Shown: positions 1-8,698 of the stretch, in pieces | Numbering within the stretch: the stretch's first letter is position 1 | Layout: every line of letters starts with the position of its first letter | Assembly (NCBI GenBank): GCA_043778575.1 | Contig: JAYWFX010000021.1 | Location: 1-35,980, forward strand | Origin: JAYWFX01 sp043778575 | GTDB taxonomy: Bacteria > Patescibacteriota > JACMRA01 | Direction: 5' to 3' | DNA: 35,980 bases | Position numbers and translations under genes: made by a program | The notes under the pieces: generated by a model | Seen by the model: only the letters and a program-made list of their open reading frames with translations | Told to the model about the DNA's origin: nothing | The model's database searches: none

Positions 1-44
1 CAAGCCCAGCACAATTCCTAAAAAAAATCAAGGAAAATTTTGTA

Positions 45-1325
45 CTAGTTTTTGGCTAGTTTCTGTTTTGTGAGTACTTTGCTTCTCTCTACCCCGGGCT
101 GATCAAATGTATCAATGTGTAGCATCTCGCCGACAAATGCTGTGGCAAATTGGAAAAACATAAATAACTGACCTAGGCTAAACTCATCTATTGTATCAAT
201 CGTTATGGTGACATTTGGAACCAGCTCCTCAGTCAAACTTTGTTTTGTACCAAATAACTCTGCGGATAATAATTGGTTGAAACTTACTCCTGACAAATAC
301 TCAAACTGGGGGATTGCGACTGAACTAGACTCAGTGATGACAACCTCTTTTCCTTGATTCACAACCTCCAAAAAAATCATCAACTTATCTTTTTGACCCT
401 CAGCAAATAACTGAAGTTGCGAATGCTGATCTGTAGCCCCGACCGAGACGAGTGGAGTAATCCCAGTGTTGATAAGCTTTCCTGATGTATCAAATTTTTT
501 CCCGAGACTCTCGCTAATCAGCTGAACAGTCCACTCACTAAAGGATTTAAGCCTACTAGAATAGGGCATAATCACATTGATATTTTTACCTTTTTGGAGG
601 AGTTGAAATTGTATAGAGGCAAAAGTGAAAGCAAGTTTTATTTCATTTTCTACAATGTTTTTAGCTCCATCTAAGAGTTTTTGAATATCTAGTCCTACCA
701 GCGAAGCTACCACCAACCCCATCGCCGACAAAACGGAGTACCTACCACCTACATTTGATGGGAGTGGGAAACTCTTGATACCCTGAGTCTCGGCAATATT
801 TCTCATGACACCCGCATCTGGATCAGTGACAATCACTAAATGATCAGCTAAATTGAGACCTTTTGCTGTAATTAATGAACTAAAATACAAATACTGAGAT
901 GCGGTTTCTGGCGTAGATCCAGATTTAGTTTGCACCAAAAATAGCGTCTGAGAAAAATCTATGGAGTTGGCGATATTGTTTGTGATATATGGATCAATAT
1001 TATCTAAACAAATCACCTCGGGATAACCTTGTCTGTGGTTGGCGTCCAATACATCTAAAATACACTTTGGGCCAAGCATTGAACCACCAATACCTAACAC
1101 TACAATAGTCGAGTACTTCCCCCTAGCTTGCTGTGAGAACTCTACAATATTTTGTACTACTTGATTATCAAACGGTAAATCAGCCCAACCTTGACCTCTG
1201 GATGAAACAAGATCTAAATAATGATCAAAAGTGTGTTGGTGTTGGTTGATTTCACTATCCGAAAGGCTGTTTTGTGGACTGTTAGCAGAAATAATCTGTA
1301 GGTTGTCGGTATTAATTGAAAACAT
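45..1325 (-). CDS. pgi: Glucose-6-phosphate isomerase
   Basis: Cytoplasmic enzyme interconverting glucose 6-phosphate and fructose 6-phosphate, in glycolysis and sugar supply for envelope polymers. The 426-residue protein has the family landmarks: a glycine-rich VLGIGGSMLGP segment near residue 77, the sugar-phosphate loop QTKSGSTPET near 131, NVGGRYSVLSAMG near 191, a SESLGKKFD stretch near 270 and TDQHSQLQLFAEG near 297. Its length matches the short Bacillus-type isomerase rather than the longer E. coli form. It is the last gene of a minus-strand run after murC and the band-7 gene. The ATG is preceded by T and has no clear Shine-Dalgarno sequence. The family assignment is secure. Confidence 0.96.
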   Translation of the reverse strand: MFSINTDNLQIISANSPQNSLSDSEINQHQHTFDHYLDLVSSRGQGWADLPFDNQVVQNIVEFSQQARGKYSTIVVLGIGGSMLGPKCILDVLDANHRQGYPEVICLDNIDPYITNNIANSIDFSQTLFLVQTKSGSTPETASQYLYFSSLITAKGLNLADHLVIVTDPDAGVMRNIAETQGIKSFPLPSNVGGRYSVLSAMGLVVASLVGLDIQKLLDGAKNIVENEIKLAFTFASIQFQLLQKGKNINVIMPYSSRLKSFSEWTVQLISESLGKKFDTSGKLINTGITPLVSVGATDQHSQLQLFAEGQKDKLMIFLEVVNQGKEVVITESSSVAIPQFEYLSGVSFNQLLSAELFGTKQSLTEELVPNVTITIDTIDEFSLGQLFMFFQFATAFVGEMLHIDTFDQPGVERSKVLTKQKLAKN

Positions 1326-1368
1326 AAATAGCCTGAATGTAAATGGGTTCGTTAATTTAATTTGATTT

Positions 1369-2244
1369 TTATACTAGTTGACTCATTTGCTGCATCATAT
1401 TTTGCATTCCCTCTGGTGTAGGATTAATAAAAATTGTCTTTGTATTTCCATTTTTGTCATTGGTGATTGTCCTCAACATGTCAATATATTGATTCATCAT
1501 AACGAGGTTCATCACTGACTCACTACTGACACCTGTCTCACCCTGTAGCTGCTTGATTGATTCAGCTAGACCATTGATAATTGCTTGTCTTTCTAGGGCT
1601 AAGCCTTGACCCTGTAGTAGGCGTGTTTGTTTTTGTCCTTCTGCAGTTTTTACTGCCCTGATATACTCTGCCTCTGCCTCATTGAGCGCTGCTTCTTGAA
1701 GTCGTTTGGAAGCGACAACCCTACTCATAGCATCGGTAATTTCACGTGGGAGATTTATATCACGAAATTGAAACGAATCAACAATATAACCAAATCCATT
1801 GAGTCTATCTCGGAGGTGGCTCGTCAAATATACAGTCATCTCATCTCGACTTCTGATTGTCTGCTCATGAGTTTGAGTTGCCACAAAGGCACGAATTGAG
1901 TTTTCAACCAAAGCCTTGATCGTGATTACTGGATTGTCTGTGGAGTAGGCTGCTTCGTAGATCTTGCTCGGACTAACCTGATAGACAAGTGTGGTATCGA
2001 TAGAAACATTTACTTTGTCTGAGGTAATAGCCAAAATCTGAAAATCCATTGTCAGTGTAGATAGATTTACTTTGCGAGCGGCGACTTCCACAAACGGAAT
2101 CACAAAATTTAAACCCGGGAAAATCACTCGACTAAACTTACCTAGGGTTTCTACAGTAAAAGCTGTTTGTTGCTTTACGATTTTGACCGAACTAGCCAAT
2201 ACGAATAATACAATGACAATACAAAAAATGAAAAAATATAGCAT
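1369..2244 (-). CDS. SPFH/band-7 membrane protein (stomatin/QmcA-like)
   Basis: 291-residue membrane-anchored scaffold protein. Residues 1-19 form one hydrophobic N-terminal segment. The SPFH/band-7 domain follows, with the typical FPGLNFVIPF stretch near 42, a VNVSIDTTLVYQV strand near 78 and the SRDEMTVYLTSHLRDRLNGFG segment near 131. An Ala/Glu-rich helical region (about 175-225) is the expected oligomerising coil, and the C-terminus is Met/Gln-rich. Such proteins form membrane microdomains and often work with membrane proteases, but no NfeD-like or protease partner is adjacent. It lies 32 bases downstream of murC and 43 bases upstream of pgi on the same strand, so the three may be co-transcribed. 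The exact role is not predictable. Confidence 0.9.
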   Translation of the reverse strand: MLYFFIFCIVIVLFVLASSVKIVKQQTAFTVETLGKFSRVIFPGLNFVIPFVEVAARKVNLSTLTMDFQILAITSDKVNVSIDTTLVYQVSPSKIYEAAYSTDNPVITIKALVENSIRAFVATQTHEQTIRSRDEMTVYLTSHLRDRLNGFGYIVDSFQFRDINLPREITDAMSRVVASKRLQEAALNEAEAEYIRAVKTAEGQKQTRLLQGQGLALERQAIINGLAESIKQLQGETGVSSESVMNLVMMNQYIDMLRTITNDKNGNTKTIFINPTPEGMQNMMQQMSQLV

Positions 2245-2276
2245 ATTAGTTAATAAATAGTGATAAAAAAGGGTGA

Positions 2277-3617
2277 TTATTTGTTTGCTGAAACGTCTAC
2301 TGGAAACTTATCTCTAACGAATTTATCAATACTCCCAGCACCCATCAAGACTACCATATCGTTTTGATCAAGATGTTTTTGGATGCGTCGAACCAAGTTA
2401 TCACCTAACTCATCTACAGCTACAGTTGGTCTACGAGCCAGACTCGCCAAAAAATCAGGACTTAGTACCTCAAGCTGCGAATCCTCACGCGTTAGATAAG
2501 TCGGCAACCAGTACACTAAATCAGCATCTGCGAAACAATTTCGATAGCCTAGTTGAATATCGTTTTGATGTTGGCGAATATTTTGGTGTGGTTGATACAC
2601 GACAACCAGTTTTGATTGCGGATTGTCGGATTGTCGGATTCTCTCTCGAGCCATTTGAATAGTAGCTTTGACTTCGGTTGGATGATGAGCATAGTCGGTA
2701 TATAGATTATTTCGCAACTTTTCAAACCTCCTAGCAGTTCCGGGAAATAATGAAACAATATCAAACAGCTCAGCTATAGTAGATTTTTTCTTGGAAAGTA
2801 CATCCTGAAGAATAGACTTGCACAGGCAGATACATAAATAAGCATTTTCCCTGTTGTGTCGACCAGGCAAATTTACAGCCTCTATCTCTTCGACAAATGG
2901 TGGTAAACTACGACTCAGACGAAACTCACCATAACTTCCCTCGGTATTACGCAACCCAATCTTTAACAAATCCTCAGCATAGACCACATTGACAACTCCT
3001 TTAGGTATAAACTCAGCAAAACATTCATAATACTCTTCAGCAGAATTATAGCTGTCTGGATGATCAAAATCAACATTGGTGGTGATAGTGTAGTATGGCT
3101 TCAGCTCCAAAAACTTTTTGTTGTACTCGTCCGCTTCGTAAATAAAATACTCACTACCATCTGTATACTTGCCTGACTCGCCAAAACTCAGATTAGTGCC
3201 GACAATATAACTCACTGATATATTGAGCTGTTTAAAAATCCAGATGAGCATCCCTGTGGTCGTAGTTTTACCGTGCGTACCAGCAATCGCTATCATTTTT
3301 AGATTCTTTTTTAACAAGATGTGATTCAGGAATTCATTCTGTTTGGTTACTTTGATATTATTATGCTGACAAAACAATATTTCGGGATGAGAATCCATTA
3401 TCGCAGGCGAATGAATATACCAATCAATATCAAAAATATAATCAACCTCATCAGATTGCGGCAAAATATGCACACCGCGGTTTTGTAAGCTTTGGAAATT
3501 AAGGTTATCTGACTCTATAGACGAATCTGAACCTGTCACCTGAATCCCGCAATCCAAAGCAAAATGAGCCAGTGAGGATAAGCCAGCCCCCAAGATTCCC
3601 GAAATAAAAATATGCAT
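2277..3617 (-). CDS. murC: UDP-N-acetylmuramate--L-alanine ligase
   Basis: Cytoplasmic ATP-dependent ligase adding the first amino acid of the peptidoglycan stem peptide. An N-terminal nucleotide-binding loop GILGAGLSSL is followed by the Mur-ligase P-loop AGTHGKTTTTG, the ADEYNKKFLELKP segment with TNVDFDHPDSY, the DYAHHPTEVKATI motif and a C-terminal MGAGSIDK. DYAHHPTE with MGAGSID favours MurC over MurD/E/F; the related recycling ligase Mpl is a weaker alternative. I place the start at the internal ATG (MHIFISGILG), which puts the glycine loop where MurC proteins normally have it and has T at -1; an in-frame ATG at 3632 adds five residues. It diverges from the coiled-coil gene at 3659 across about 40 bases. 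Confidence 0.92.
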   Translation of the reverse strand: MHIFISGILGAGLSSLAHFALDCGIQVTGSDSSIESDNLNFQSLQNRGVHILPQSDEVDYIFDIDWYIHSPAIMDSHPEILFCQHNNIKVTKQNEFLNHILLKKNLKMIAIAGTHGKTTTTGMLIWIFKQLNISVSYIVGTNLSFGESGKYTDGSEYFIYEADEYNKKFLELKPYYTITTNVDFDHPDSYNSAEEYYECFAEFIPKGVVNVVYAEDLLKIGLRNTEGSYGEFRLSRSLPPFVEEIEAVNLPGRHNRENAYLCICLCKSILQDVLSKKKSTIAELFDIVSLFPGTARRFEKLRNNLYTDYAHHPTEVKATIQMARERIRQSDNPQSKLVVVYQPHQNIRQHQNDIQLGYRNCFADADLVYWLPTYLTREDSQLEVLSPDFLASLARRPTVAVDELGDNLVRRIQKHLDQNDMVVLMGAGSIDKFVRDKFPVDVSANK

Positions 3618-3618
3618 A

Positions 3619-3648
3619 TTGGACAATTCCATGTCTCTTTAGTACAAT
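3619..3648 (+). promoter_or_regulatory. Putative promoter of the coiled-coil membrane gene
   Basis: TTGGAC (3619-3624) and TACAAT (3643-3648) are separated by 18 bases and resemble a sigma-70 -35/-10 pair. The ATG at 3659 lies only 10 bases past the -10 box, so transcription would begin within a few bases of the start codon and the mRNA would be leaderless or nearly so. It occupies the short divergent gap with murC. Confidence 0.4.
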
Positions 3649-3658
3649 TCTAGCATAA

Positions 3659-4210
3659 ATGTCAAACAATCAAAGTGTGCTCGTAGCATCTAAAAAAAAG
3701 TTTAGCAATATCATTCGTGTAATTTTTGATCCAAAGCTAGTAGTTCTGATGTTTTTTATTATTGTCACCGCAAGTGTGTTCATAAATCAAATTGTATGGC
3801 TCCAGTTAAAAAACCAAAATATCGAAACACAAAACTCTCAACAAATCAAAATTGACAGACAGAAAAAAGATAAAAACAAGATCCGCGATCTGTGGCAAAA
3901 ACAGGCTGAAATCAATGATAAAATGATAAAATCTGGAGACACTGTAAAAAACAAAACTGACATCCTCAACGATGAAATCAAAAAGAGTATTAGGTTTGTA
4001 TTTGATAAAGCAGAGGTACTCCCAACTGCCAACCAGAAAAATCTAATCAAAGCTCAAGAAGATCTCAACCAAGCCCAAAAAGACCTAGAGTCAGTCAACC
4101 AAGAGGCTATTCAGTTCAAACAAGACTCCAAAAATACTGTAGATGCCCTCTACCAAGAACTAGGCGAAGACCAATTCAACCGAGCAAACCCAGACGGAAT
4201 CAAACAGTAA
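3659..4210 (+). CDS. Membrane-anchored coiled-coil protein, unknown function
   Basis: 183 residues; no family recognised. A short basic N-terminus is followed by one transmembrane helix at about residues 27-49. The rest is strongly charged, Lys/Gln/Asp/Asn-rich and predicted helical, with a break near 105-120 (IRFVFDKAEVLP) and a second helical stretch rich in Asn-Gln-Ala-Gln-Lys repeats up to about 165. The topology suggests a single-pass protein with a long coiled coil, either inside or outside the cell. It diverges from murC with a compact intergenic promoter region, which hints at an envelope role, but that is only inference from position. Confidence 0.75.
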   Translation: MSNNQSVLVASKKKFSNIIRVIFDPKLVVLMFFIIVTASVFINQIVWLQLKNQNIETQNSQQIKIDRQKKDKNKIRDLWQKQAEINDKMIKSGDTVKNKTDILNDEIKKSIRFVFDKAEVLPTANQKNLIKAQEDLNQAQKDLESVNQEAIQFKQDSKNTVDALYQELGEDQFNRANPDGIKQ

Positions 4211-4229
4211 AACTCCACCTCAAATATGT

Positions 4230-4505
4230 TTAGACAACATGACGAGATGGATTACTGTGTTTGGTATAAAATTTTGATTCAGCATTTTTTCTCTCTGAAT
4301 ATGTGGACTGATCTATGCAAAAACTTAATATGACAGGAATACCCAGTGCACAAAAACAATATGCTAAATAAAAATTCTTAGCCCAGTCTGAGGCATCCTC
4401 ATCATCCAGTATTTCTCCTGAGATAAAACCTTGGTAATCAGAATAATACAGCTTAGCTAACCAAGAAAGTGATACATACTCTCTGGAAGTGTAAAATTCA
4501 TACAT
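4230..4505 (-). CDS. Small hypothetical protein with one hydrophobic segment
   Basis: 91 residues, no recognised family. The N-terminal half is soluble and acidic, with an EILDDEDASDW stretch near 31-42, followed by one hydrophobic helix at about residues 46-63 (Tyr, Cys, Ala, Leu rich) and a basic tail. It sits in the same orientation as the next upstream membrane-protein gene, 46 bases away, and ends convergent to the coiled-coil gene. The start has A rather than T at -1 and no ribosome-binding sequence. It could be a real accessory membrane protein or a fortuitous open frame. Confidence 0.45.
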   Translation of the reverse strand: MYEFYTSREYVSLSWLAKLYYSDYQGFISGEILDDEDASDWAKNFYLAYCFCALGIPVILSFCIDQSTYSERKNAESKFYTKHSNPSRHVV

Positions 4506-4551
4506 TTACTCAGTATCTATAATTTGCTCTAGTTGTAAAGTTGAACAAATT

Positions 4552-5109
4552 CTAAGTCAAGCTTTTATATTTTAACCCTGTAATTTGATTTAGTAAAAAA
4601 TTAAGTGTGCATTTCCAACTCAAGATATTTGCAAAAATCGCCATAACCACGAACAGCGAGAATATTAACAATGAATACGTATATTGATAAATTGAAATAA
4701 ACGAGATAATTAAAAATATGTTGAATAGACAAAATAAAGTGTTTTTTACCATCAATTTAGACCTAAGGTTTCTTGTGTTTTCGTATTTGAGATGTGCAAT
4801 TAAATCAAAAAATGTAGCTTTAAATAAAAAGATAGCTACAATATTTACTAAAAAATAACCCAAAAATGAATTTATTGGAGATAAGATAATCCATACTGTG
4901 ATATCGTTGTGTTGAGTAGAGTCTAAACGAAATATTTCTGCAAGTTTATCATATCCAATAGTGTTGTAAACGGTGTTTGATATATCGACAGCAGGAATAA
5001 CCATTGACAGCAGTAACATTAAGAATAAGCAAAAAGTAAATGCAAATAGAATGGTACAAAGATATGCCAGTAAGTGACGACAGGTGTTTTTAATGATTTG
5101 ATGGGTCAT
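4552..5109 (-). CDS. Hypothetical multi-pass membrane protein
   Basis: About 185 residues with four or five hydrophobic segments: near residues 12-37, 72-95, 120-140, 145-165 and a short C-terminal stretch. No motif links it to a known family. I favour the ATG at 5109 (MTHQIIKN), which has T at -1 and begins just before the first membrane helix; the frame stays open to a GTG at 5184, adding 25 residues. Phe, Ile and Leu are very abundant. It diverges from infC, whose promoter-like sequence fills most of the gap. Function unknown. Confidence 0.65.
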   Translation of the reverse strand: MTHQIIKNTCRHLLAYLCTILFAFTFCLFLMLLLSMVIPAVDISNTVYNTIGYDKLAEIFRLDSTQHNDITVWIILSPINSFLGYFLVNIVAIFLFKATFFDLIAHLKYENTRNLRSKLMVKNTLFCLFNIFLIISFISIYQYTYSLLIFSLFVVMAIFANILSWKCTLNFLLNQITGLKYKSLT

Positions 5110-5220
5110 AAAGTTAGTTTTAAATAGATCGAGAATGGATTTTTTTATAATAGTCAAACAATGCCATGCAAATAAATTGATCACTAATAAACTGAGATCT
5201 AGTTATATTCTCCTCTCAAA

Positions 5221-5250
5221 TTGACATAACCTAAAAACTTCATTTTTATA
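5221..5250 (+). promoter_or_regulatory. Putative infC promoter giving a near-leaderless transcript
   Basis: A perfect -35 hexamer TTGACA (5221-5226) is followed after 18 bases by TTTATA (5245-5250). The infC ATG begins at 5257, six bases beyond the -10 box, so the expected transcription start coincides with the start codon. There is no room for a Shine-Dalgarno sequence or for the autoregulatory leader of many other bacteria. Confidence 0.5.
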
Positions 5251-5256
5251 GTTTCA

Positions 5257-5802
5257 ATGACAAATTATAGACGTAGAAGTAGCCGCCCTGTAGACACATC
5301 AAAGTTATTCAACGTGAATAGACAGATAACTGCACCTGAAATCCGAATTATCGATGAGGAGGGTGGTATGGTTGGAGTGTATTCAAACCGCGAAGCCATG
5401 ATACTAGCAGAGACCAAAGAACTCGATTTAATTGAAATTAACCCAAAGGGAAATCCGCCTGTAGCTAAAATGATGGAGTACAGTAGATTTAAATATCAAC
5501 TCGATAAATCAGATAAAGCCAAACCAAAACCTGCCACAGAATCCAAAGTTCTTCGTGTTTCAGTGCGTGTCGCTCCTCATGATTTAAACGTCCAATCCCG
5601 TAAGGCAGATGAATTTTTAAACAAAGATCTCAAGGTTAAACTCCAAGTTCAAATGAGGGGTCGTGAAAAGGCTCACCCTGAACTAGCAAGCGAAACAATG
5701 ATTCAATTCCTAGCGGCAATTACTGCTCCGCACACTCTTGAGAGTGAAGCTAAACTCATGGGAGATAGTTGTGTATGCACACTAAAACCAAAACCTGTTT
5801 AA
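5257..5802 (+). CDS. infC: Translation initiation factor IF-3
   Basis: 181 residues; binds the 30S subunit, prevents premature 50S joining and checks the start codon and initiator tRNA. The N-terminal domain shows the family block FNVNRQITAPEIRIIDEEG near residues 18-36 and LAETKELDLIEINPKGNPPVAK near 50-70 (described, not quoted in full). A Lys-rich linker near 85-95 precedes the C-terminal domain with RVSVRVAPHDL, KVKLQVQMRGRE and the late GDSCVCTLKPKP. The start is a normal ATG, not the AUU used for autoregulation in enterobacteria. The usual partners rpmI and rplT are absent; the next gene is comF-like. Identification is secure. Confidence 0.96.
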   Translation: MTNYRRRSSRPVDTSKLFNVNRQITAPEIRIIDEEGGMVGVYSNREAMILAETKELDLIEINPKGNPPVAKMMEYSRFKYQLDKSDKAKPKPATESKVLRVSVRVAPHDLNVQSRKADEFLNKDLKVKLQVQMRGREKAHPELASETMIQFLAAITAPHTLESEAKLMGDSCVCTLKPKPV

Positions 5803-5832
5803 TCCTAAAATTTTGTTAGATAGTTGATATGT

Positions 5833-6498
5833 ATGACCAGAAATCCTGTTCAAATATTTGTAGATTTGGCATTCCCGCAATTCAACATAGACTACAGTTC
5901 GCCGTTTTCATATCTCACCGACACCATAGATATAGACCACTCACCCAAACTAAAACTGCTTGATTCTGAACAAGAAAAATATCTCAAACAAATTATCATC
6001 TGCAGTAGTTTTGAAAACAGAATTATCCATGATCTCATACTCAGACTAAAATACGGTATGGAGTGGTCGATATGTGAATCATTGGTTCAGTTGTTGATTG
6101 CTGGATTGCACCCGATAATATCAGAACTTTCTCCAGTAAAAACTATCATCGCTTCTGTACCTCCAGATCCAAAACGATTACTCTATCGTGGGTTTCATGC
6201 TCCTGACATACTATCTCAAAAACTGGGGGAAGCAACACAATTCCAAGTACACAAACTTTTTCAAAAAAACTCTTCTACACCAGCTCAGTTTCATCTTAGT
6301 AGAAAAAAACGGCTGACTAACCTGAGTGGAAGTTTTTCGTTGTTCTCACCTTTACCAATCAACTTGTCTGGGTTCGATACCATACTATTAATCGATGATG
6401 TAACTACAACTGGTAGTACATTTACAGAACTTGCAAAAGTCCTAAAGTCTGATTTTCCTTTTTTATCAATTATCGGTGTTGCGGTAGCTGGAAATTAA
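5833..6498 (+). CDS. ComF-family phosphoribosyltransferase, zinc finger lost
   Basis: About 221 residues. The C-terminal half is a type I phosphoribosyltransferase domain with the ComF block PPDPKRLLYRGFHAPDIL, a HLSRKKRLTNLSGSF stretch and the PRPP-binding loop ILLIDDVTTTGSTF near residue 188. ComF proteins are linked to DNA uptake and related recycling roles. They normally start with a four-cysteine zinc finger; here the corresponding N-terminal part has no CxxC pairs. I chose the ATG at 5833, with T at -1; an in-frame TTG at 5824 would add three residues. It lies 30 bases after infC. The biochemical substrate is unknown. Confidence 0.85.
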   Translation: MTRNPVQIFVDLAFPQFNIDYSSPFSYLTDTIDIDHSPKLKLLDSEQEKYLKQIIICSSFENRIIHDLILRLKYGMEWSICESLVQLLIAGLHPIISELSPVKTIIASVPPDPKRLLYRGFHAPDILSQKLGEATQFQVHKLFQKNSSTPAQFHLSRKKRLTNLSGSFSLFSPLPINLSGFDTILLIDDVTTTGSTFTELAKVLKSDFPFLSIIGVAVAGN

Positions 6499-6579
6499 TC
6501 ACCAAACTACTAAACAGTTGACTAGTTGCAAATTTCATCACTACGTTTGAATAATAATCTTTTGTATTGATCTAACACT

Positions 6580-8022
6580 ATGTATCATCCAATAATCGGT
6601 ATCGAAACCCACATCCAGCTCAACACTATCACCAAACTCTTTTGTAGCTGTCTCAACGAATTCACACCCGACAATCCAAACAAAAATATTTGTCCATTTT
6701 GCACTGGTCAACCCGGCGCACTACCCATCCTAAACAAAGCAGCTGTAAAAAAATCCATACGATTTGGTACGGCAGTTTCAGCCACTATTCCAGATAAGAC
6801 ACGATGGGATCGTAAAAACTATTTTTATCCAGATTCTCCAGCTGGTTATCAAATTAGCCAATATGACAATCCGATTGTAGAGGGAGGAAAAATTCACTTT
6901 TATAGTGAGAACAAATCAAATGGGCAATTTGAAAAACATGTCGTAAACCTAACAAGAGCTCATCTTGAGGGAGACGCTGGTAAACTCATCCATGTTGGTA
7001 CAAAAAGTTTGGTAGATTACAATAGGTCTGGATGCCCTCTATTAGAAATAGTATCAGAACCAGAACTGACCACTGCTGAAATGGCTATGGGGTATGTATC
7101 AGAACTCCAATTAATCGCCAGGAGGATTGGTATTTCAGATGCGGACATGGACAAAGGTCAAATGAGATTTGATTGCAATATTAGCATGAGAAACGAAGGA
7201 GAAGTAGAATCAAATAAACTTCCTAGCTACAAAGTTGAGGTAAAAAATATTAACTCGGTGCGTGCTCTTGGTCGAGCTATAGAATCAGAAATCAAACGCC
7301 AAACGGAAATACTAAACTCAGGAGAAACACCAGTCCAAGAAACAAGAGGTTGGCGAGATGATTTGAACAAAAGTGATAGTCAAAGATCAAAAGAAGACGC
7401 TATGGATTATAGGTATTTCCCCGAGCCCGATCTTCAAATCCTTGAAATCCAGAGTACTGATAGGCTGACACTCAGAGATTTACCTGAATTACCCGATACA
7501 CAGAGACAACGCTATATCAATGCAGGGCTATCTATTCAAACAGCAAACACGTTCGTTAGTCAGGATAAAGTAGGGGATTTTTTTGATACCTTTAACTCTT
7601 CTAATAACTCAAAAACGTTGGCAAACATAATATCAATTCAGCTCATTGCCCTGAGTGAAAAACACGAAAAACCTATACAATCCCTAGTAAGCATCTCTAA
7701 TTTAGAAAGTCTAGTTACTGTGGTAGATGAAAAGAGAATTAACAATCAAGGACTACAAAAAGCTCTGGAGATATTGATTATTGAACCAACCAAAACTACC
7801 GATGAAGTGTTGAGGGAACATAATTTGATACAGGTGAGTGATACAAACATTCTTGAGCGAATAGTAGATTTAGTAATACAAAACAACAGTATCCAAGTCG
7901 ATCAGTATAAAGCTGGCAAGACCCAAGTAATTGGATTTTTGATTGGTCAGTGCATGAAAGAATCTAAAGGGTCTGGAAATCCACAGGTGTTTAGTGGGAT
8001 TTTAAGAGATAAGTTAGACTAA
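6580..8022 (+). CDS. gatB: Aspartyl/glutamyl-tRNA amidotransferase subunit B
   Basis: 480-residue subunit of the GatCAB enzyme, which converts misacylated Glu-tRNA(Gln) or Asp-tRNA(Asn) to the correct amide form. The N-terminal kinase-like domain begins IIGIETHIQLNT and carries two cysteine pairs (FCSC near residue 28, CPFC near 46) as in zinc-binding GatB, then GQPGALP, RKNYFYPDSPAGYQISQYD, LEGDAGKLIH, DYNRSGCPLLEIVSEPE and MDYRYFPEPDL. The C-terminal part from about 300 is the helical and YqeY-like tail that contacts tRNA. gatA and gatC are not adjacent. A tRNA-Asn gene lies about 500 bases downstream, which need not be functionally linked. Confidence 0.96.
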   Translation: MYHPIIGIETHIQLNTITKLFCSCLNEFTPDNPNKNICPFCTGQPGALPILNKAAVKKSIRFGTAVSATIPDKTRWDRKNYFYPDSPAGYQISQYDNPIVEGGKIHFYSENKSNGQFEKHVVNLTRAHLEGDAGKLIHVGTKSLVDYNRSGCPLLEIVSEPELTTAEMAMGYVSELQLIARRIGISDADMDKGQMRFDCNISMRNEGEVESNKLPSYKVEVKNINSVRALGRAIESEIKRQTEILNSGETPVQETRGWRDDLNKSDSQRSKEDAMDYRYFPEPDLQILEIQSTDRLTLRDLPELPDTQRQRYINAGLSIQTANTFVSQDKVGDFFDTFNSSNNSKTLANIISIQLIALSEKHEKPIQSLVSISNLESLVTVVDEKRINNQGLQKALEILIIEPTKTTDEVLREHNLIQVSDTNILERIVDLVIQNNSIQVDQYKAGKTQVIGFLIGQCMKESKGSGNPQVFSGILRDKLD

Positions 8023-8043
8023 ACAATTCACTGGGTATCAGTT

Positions 8044-8436
8044 TTACATGCTAAAACCATCAAAATTATAGGCATTGCTAATTATTTCTATTTCACTGTT
8101 GTTTATGACAGCTACATCAAACTGCATATTGTACTCTGCGTATTGCTTGTGTTTGAGTATAAAATATTGAAATGCCGAATATAGTGTTTTTAGTTTTGTT
8201 GCACTAATTTGCATTTGTGCTAGTCCAAATTTCTGATTGGATCGAGCCTTGACTTCAACAAAATGAAGTATGTGTTTTTTCTCGAAAATTAGATCGATCT
8301 CACCACGTCGACCTTGACTTCCTTTATGGTAATACTGAAAATTTTGATCTATTAAGCAAAAGTAGTTTTTCAGGTAGTGATTAAGCGCTAGGTCTTGACC
8401 TATCATACCGATTTCAAATGTAGATTGTATTGACAT
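8044..8436 (-). CDS. yraN: UPF0102/YraN-family nuclease-like protein
   Basis: 130 residues. The family core is clear: GMIGQDLALNHYLKN near the N-terminus, GSQGRRGEIDLIFEKK near 38-53 and HFVEVKARSNQKFG near 58-71. The Glu and Asp of GEIDLI with the Glu-x-Lys of FVEVKAR form the Holliday-resolvase-like restriction-endonuclease fold core, so metal-dependent nuclease activity is plausible, although the cellular role of YraN remains poorly defined. It is convergent with gatB (21-base gap). The tRNA-Asn gene is upstream on the same strand. The start ATG has T at -1. Confidence 0.88.
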   Translation of the reverse strand: MSIQSTFEIGMIGQDLALNHYLKNYFCLIDQNFQYYHKGSQGRRGEIDLIFEKKHILHFVEVKARSNQKFGLAQMQISATKLKTLYSAFQYFILKHKQYAEYNMQFDVAVINNSEIEIISNAYNFDGFSM

Positions 8437-8542
8437 AAAATAGGAGGAGAGAATTTGAGAAGAGAGGTATAAACAAAAAATTACCCTTTACTGGGCTTTT
8501 CCTGATTGTTTTTTGCTGCCATCAATTAATTTGATTTGTATG

Positions 8543-8618
8543 TGGCTCCGAAAATAGGACTCGAACCTATGACCCACTGGTTAACAGCCAGTTGCTCTAC
8601 CAACTGAGCTATTTCGGA
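8543..8618 (-). tRNA. tRNA-Asn (anticodon GTT)
   Basis: 76-base gene with a full cloverleaf by eye on the minus strand. The 7-bp acceptor stem (TCCGAAA with TTTCGGA) is perfect, the anticodon arm is ACTGG-CTGTTAA-CCAGT, and the T arm contains GGTTCGAGTCC. The anticodon GTT reads AAC and AAU. The discriminator is G and CCA is encoded in the DNA (8543-8545). Confidence 0.97.
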
Positions 8619-8698
8619 ATGCTGTTACTATTCAACAATTTTCAAGAAAACGTCAAGTAAAAAATTGACAATTATATATATAAAAATGCTTTTCAATT

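Noticed and set aside
8479..8497. CCC-TTTACT-GGG with flanking A/T runs as a bidirectional terminator downstream of tRNA-Asn
   Set aside because: The stem is only three G-C pairs; too weak to support.
8665..8698. TTGACA upstream of dps as a promoter
   Set aside because: A perfect -35 hexamer is present, but no -10 box lies at the right spacing before the ATG.
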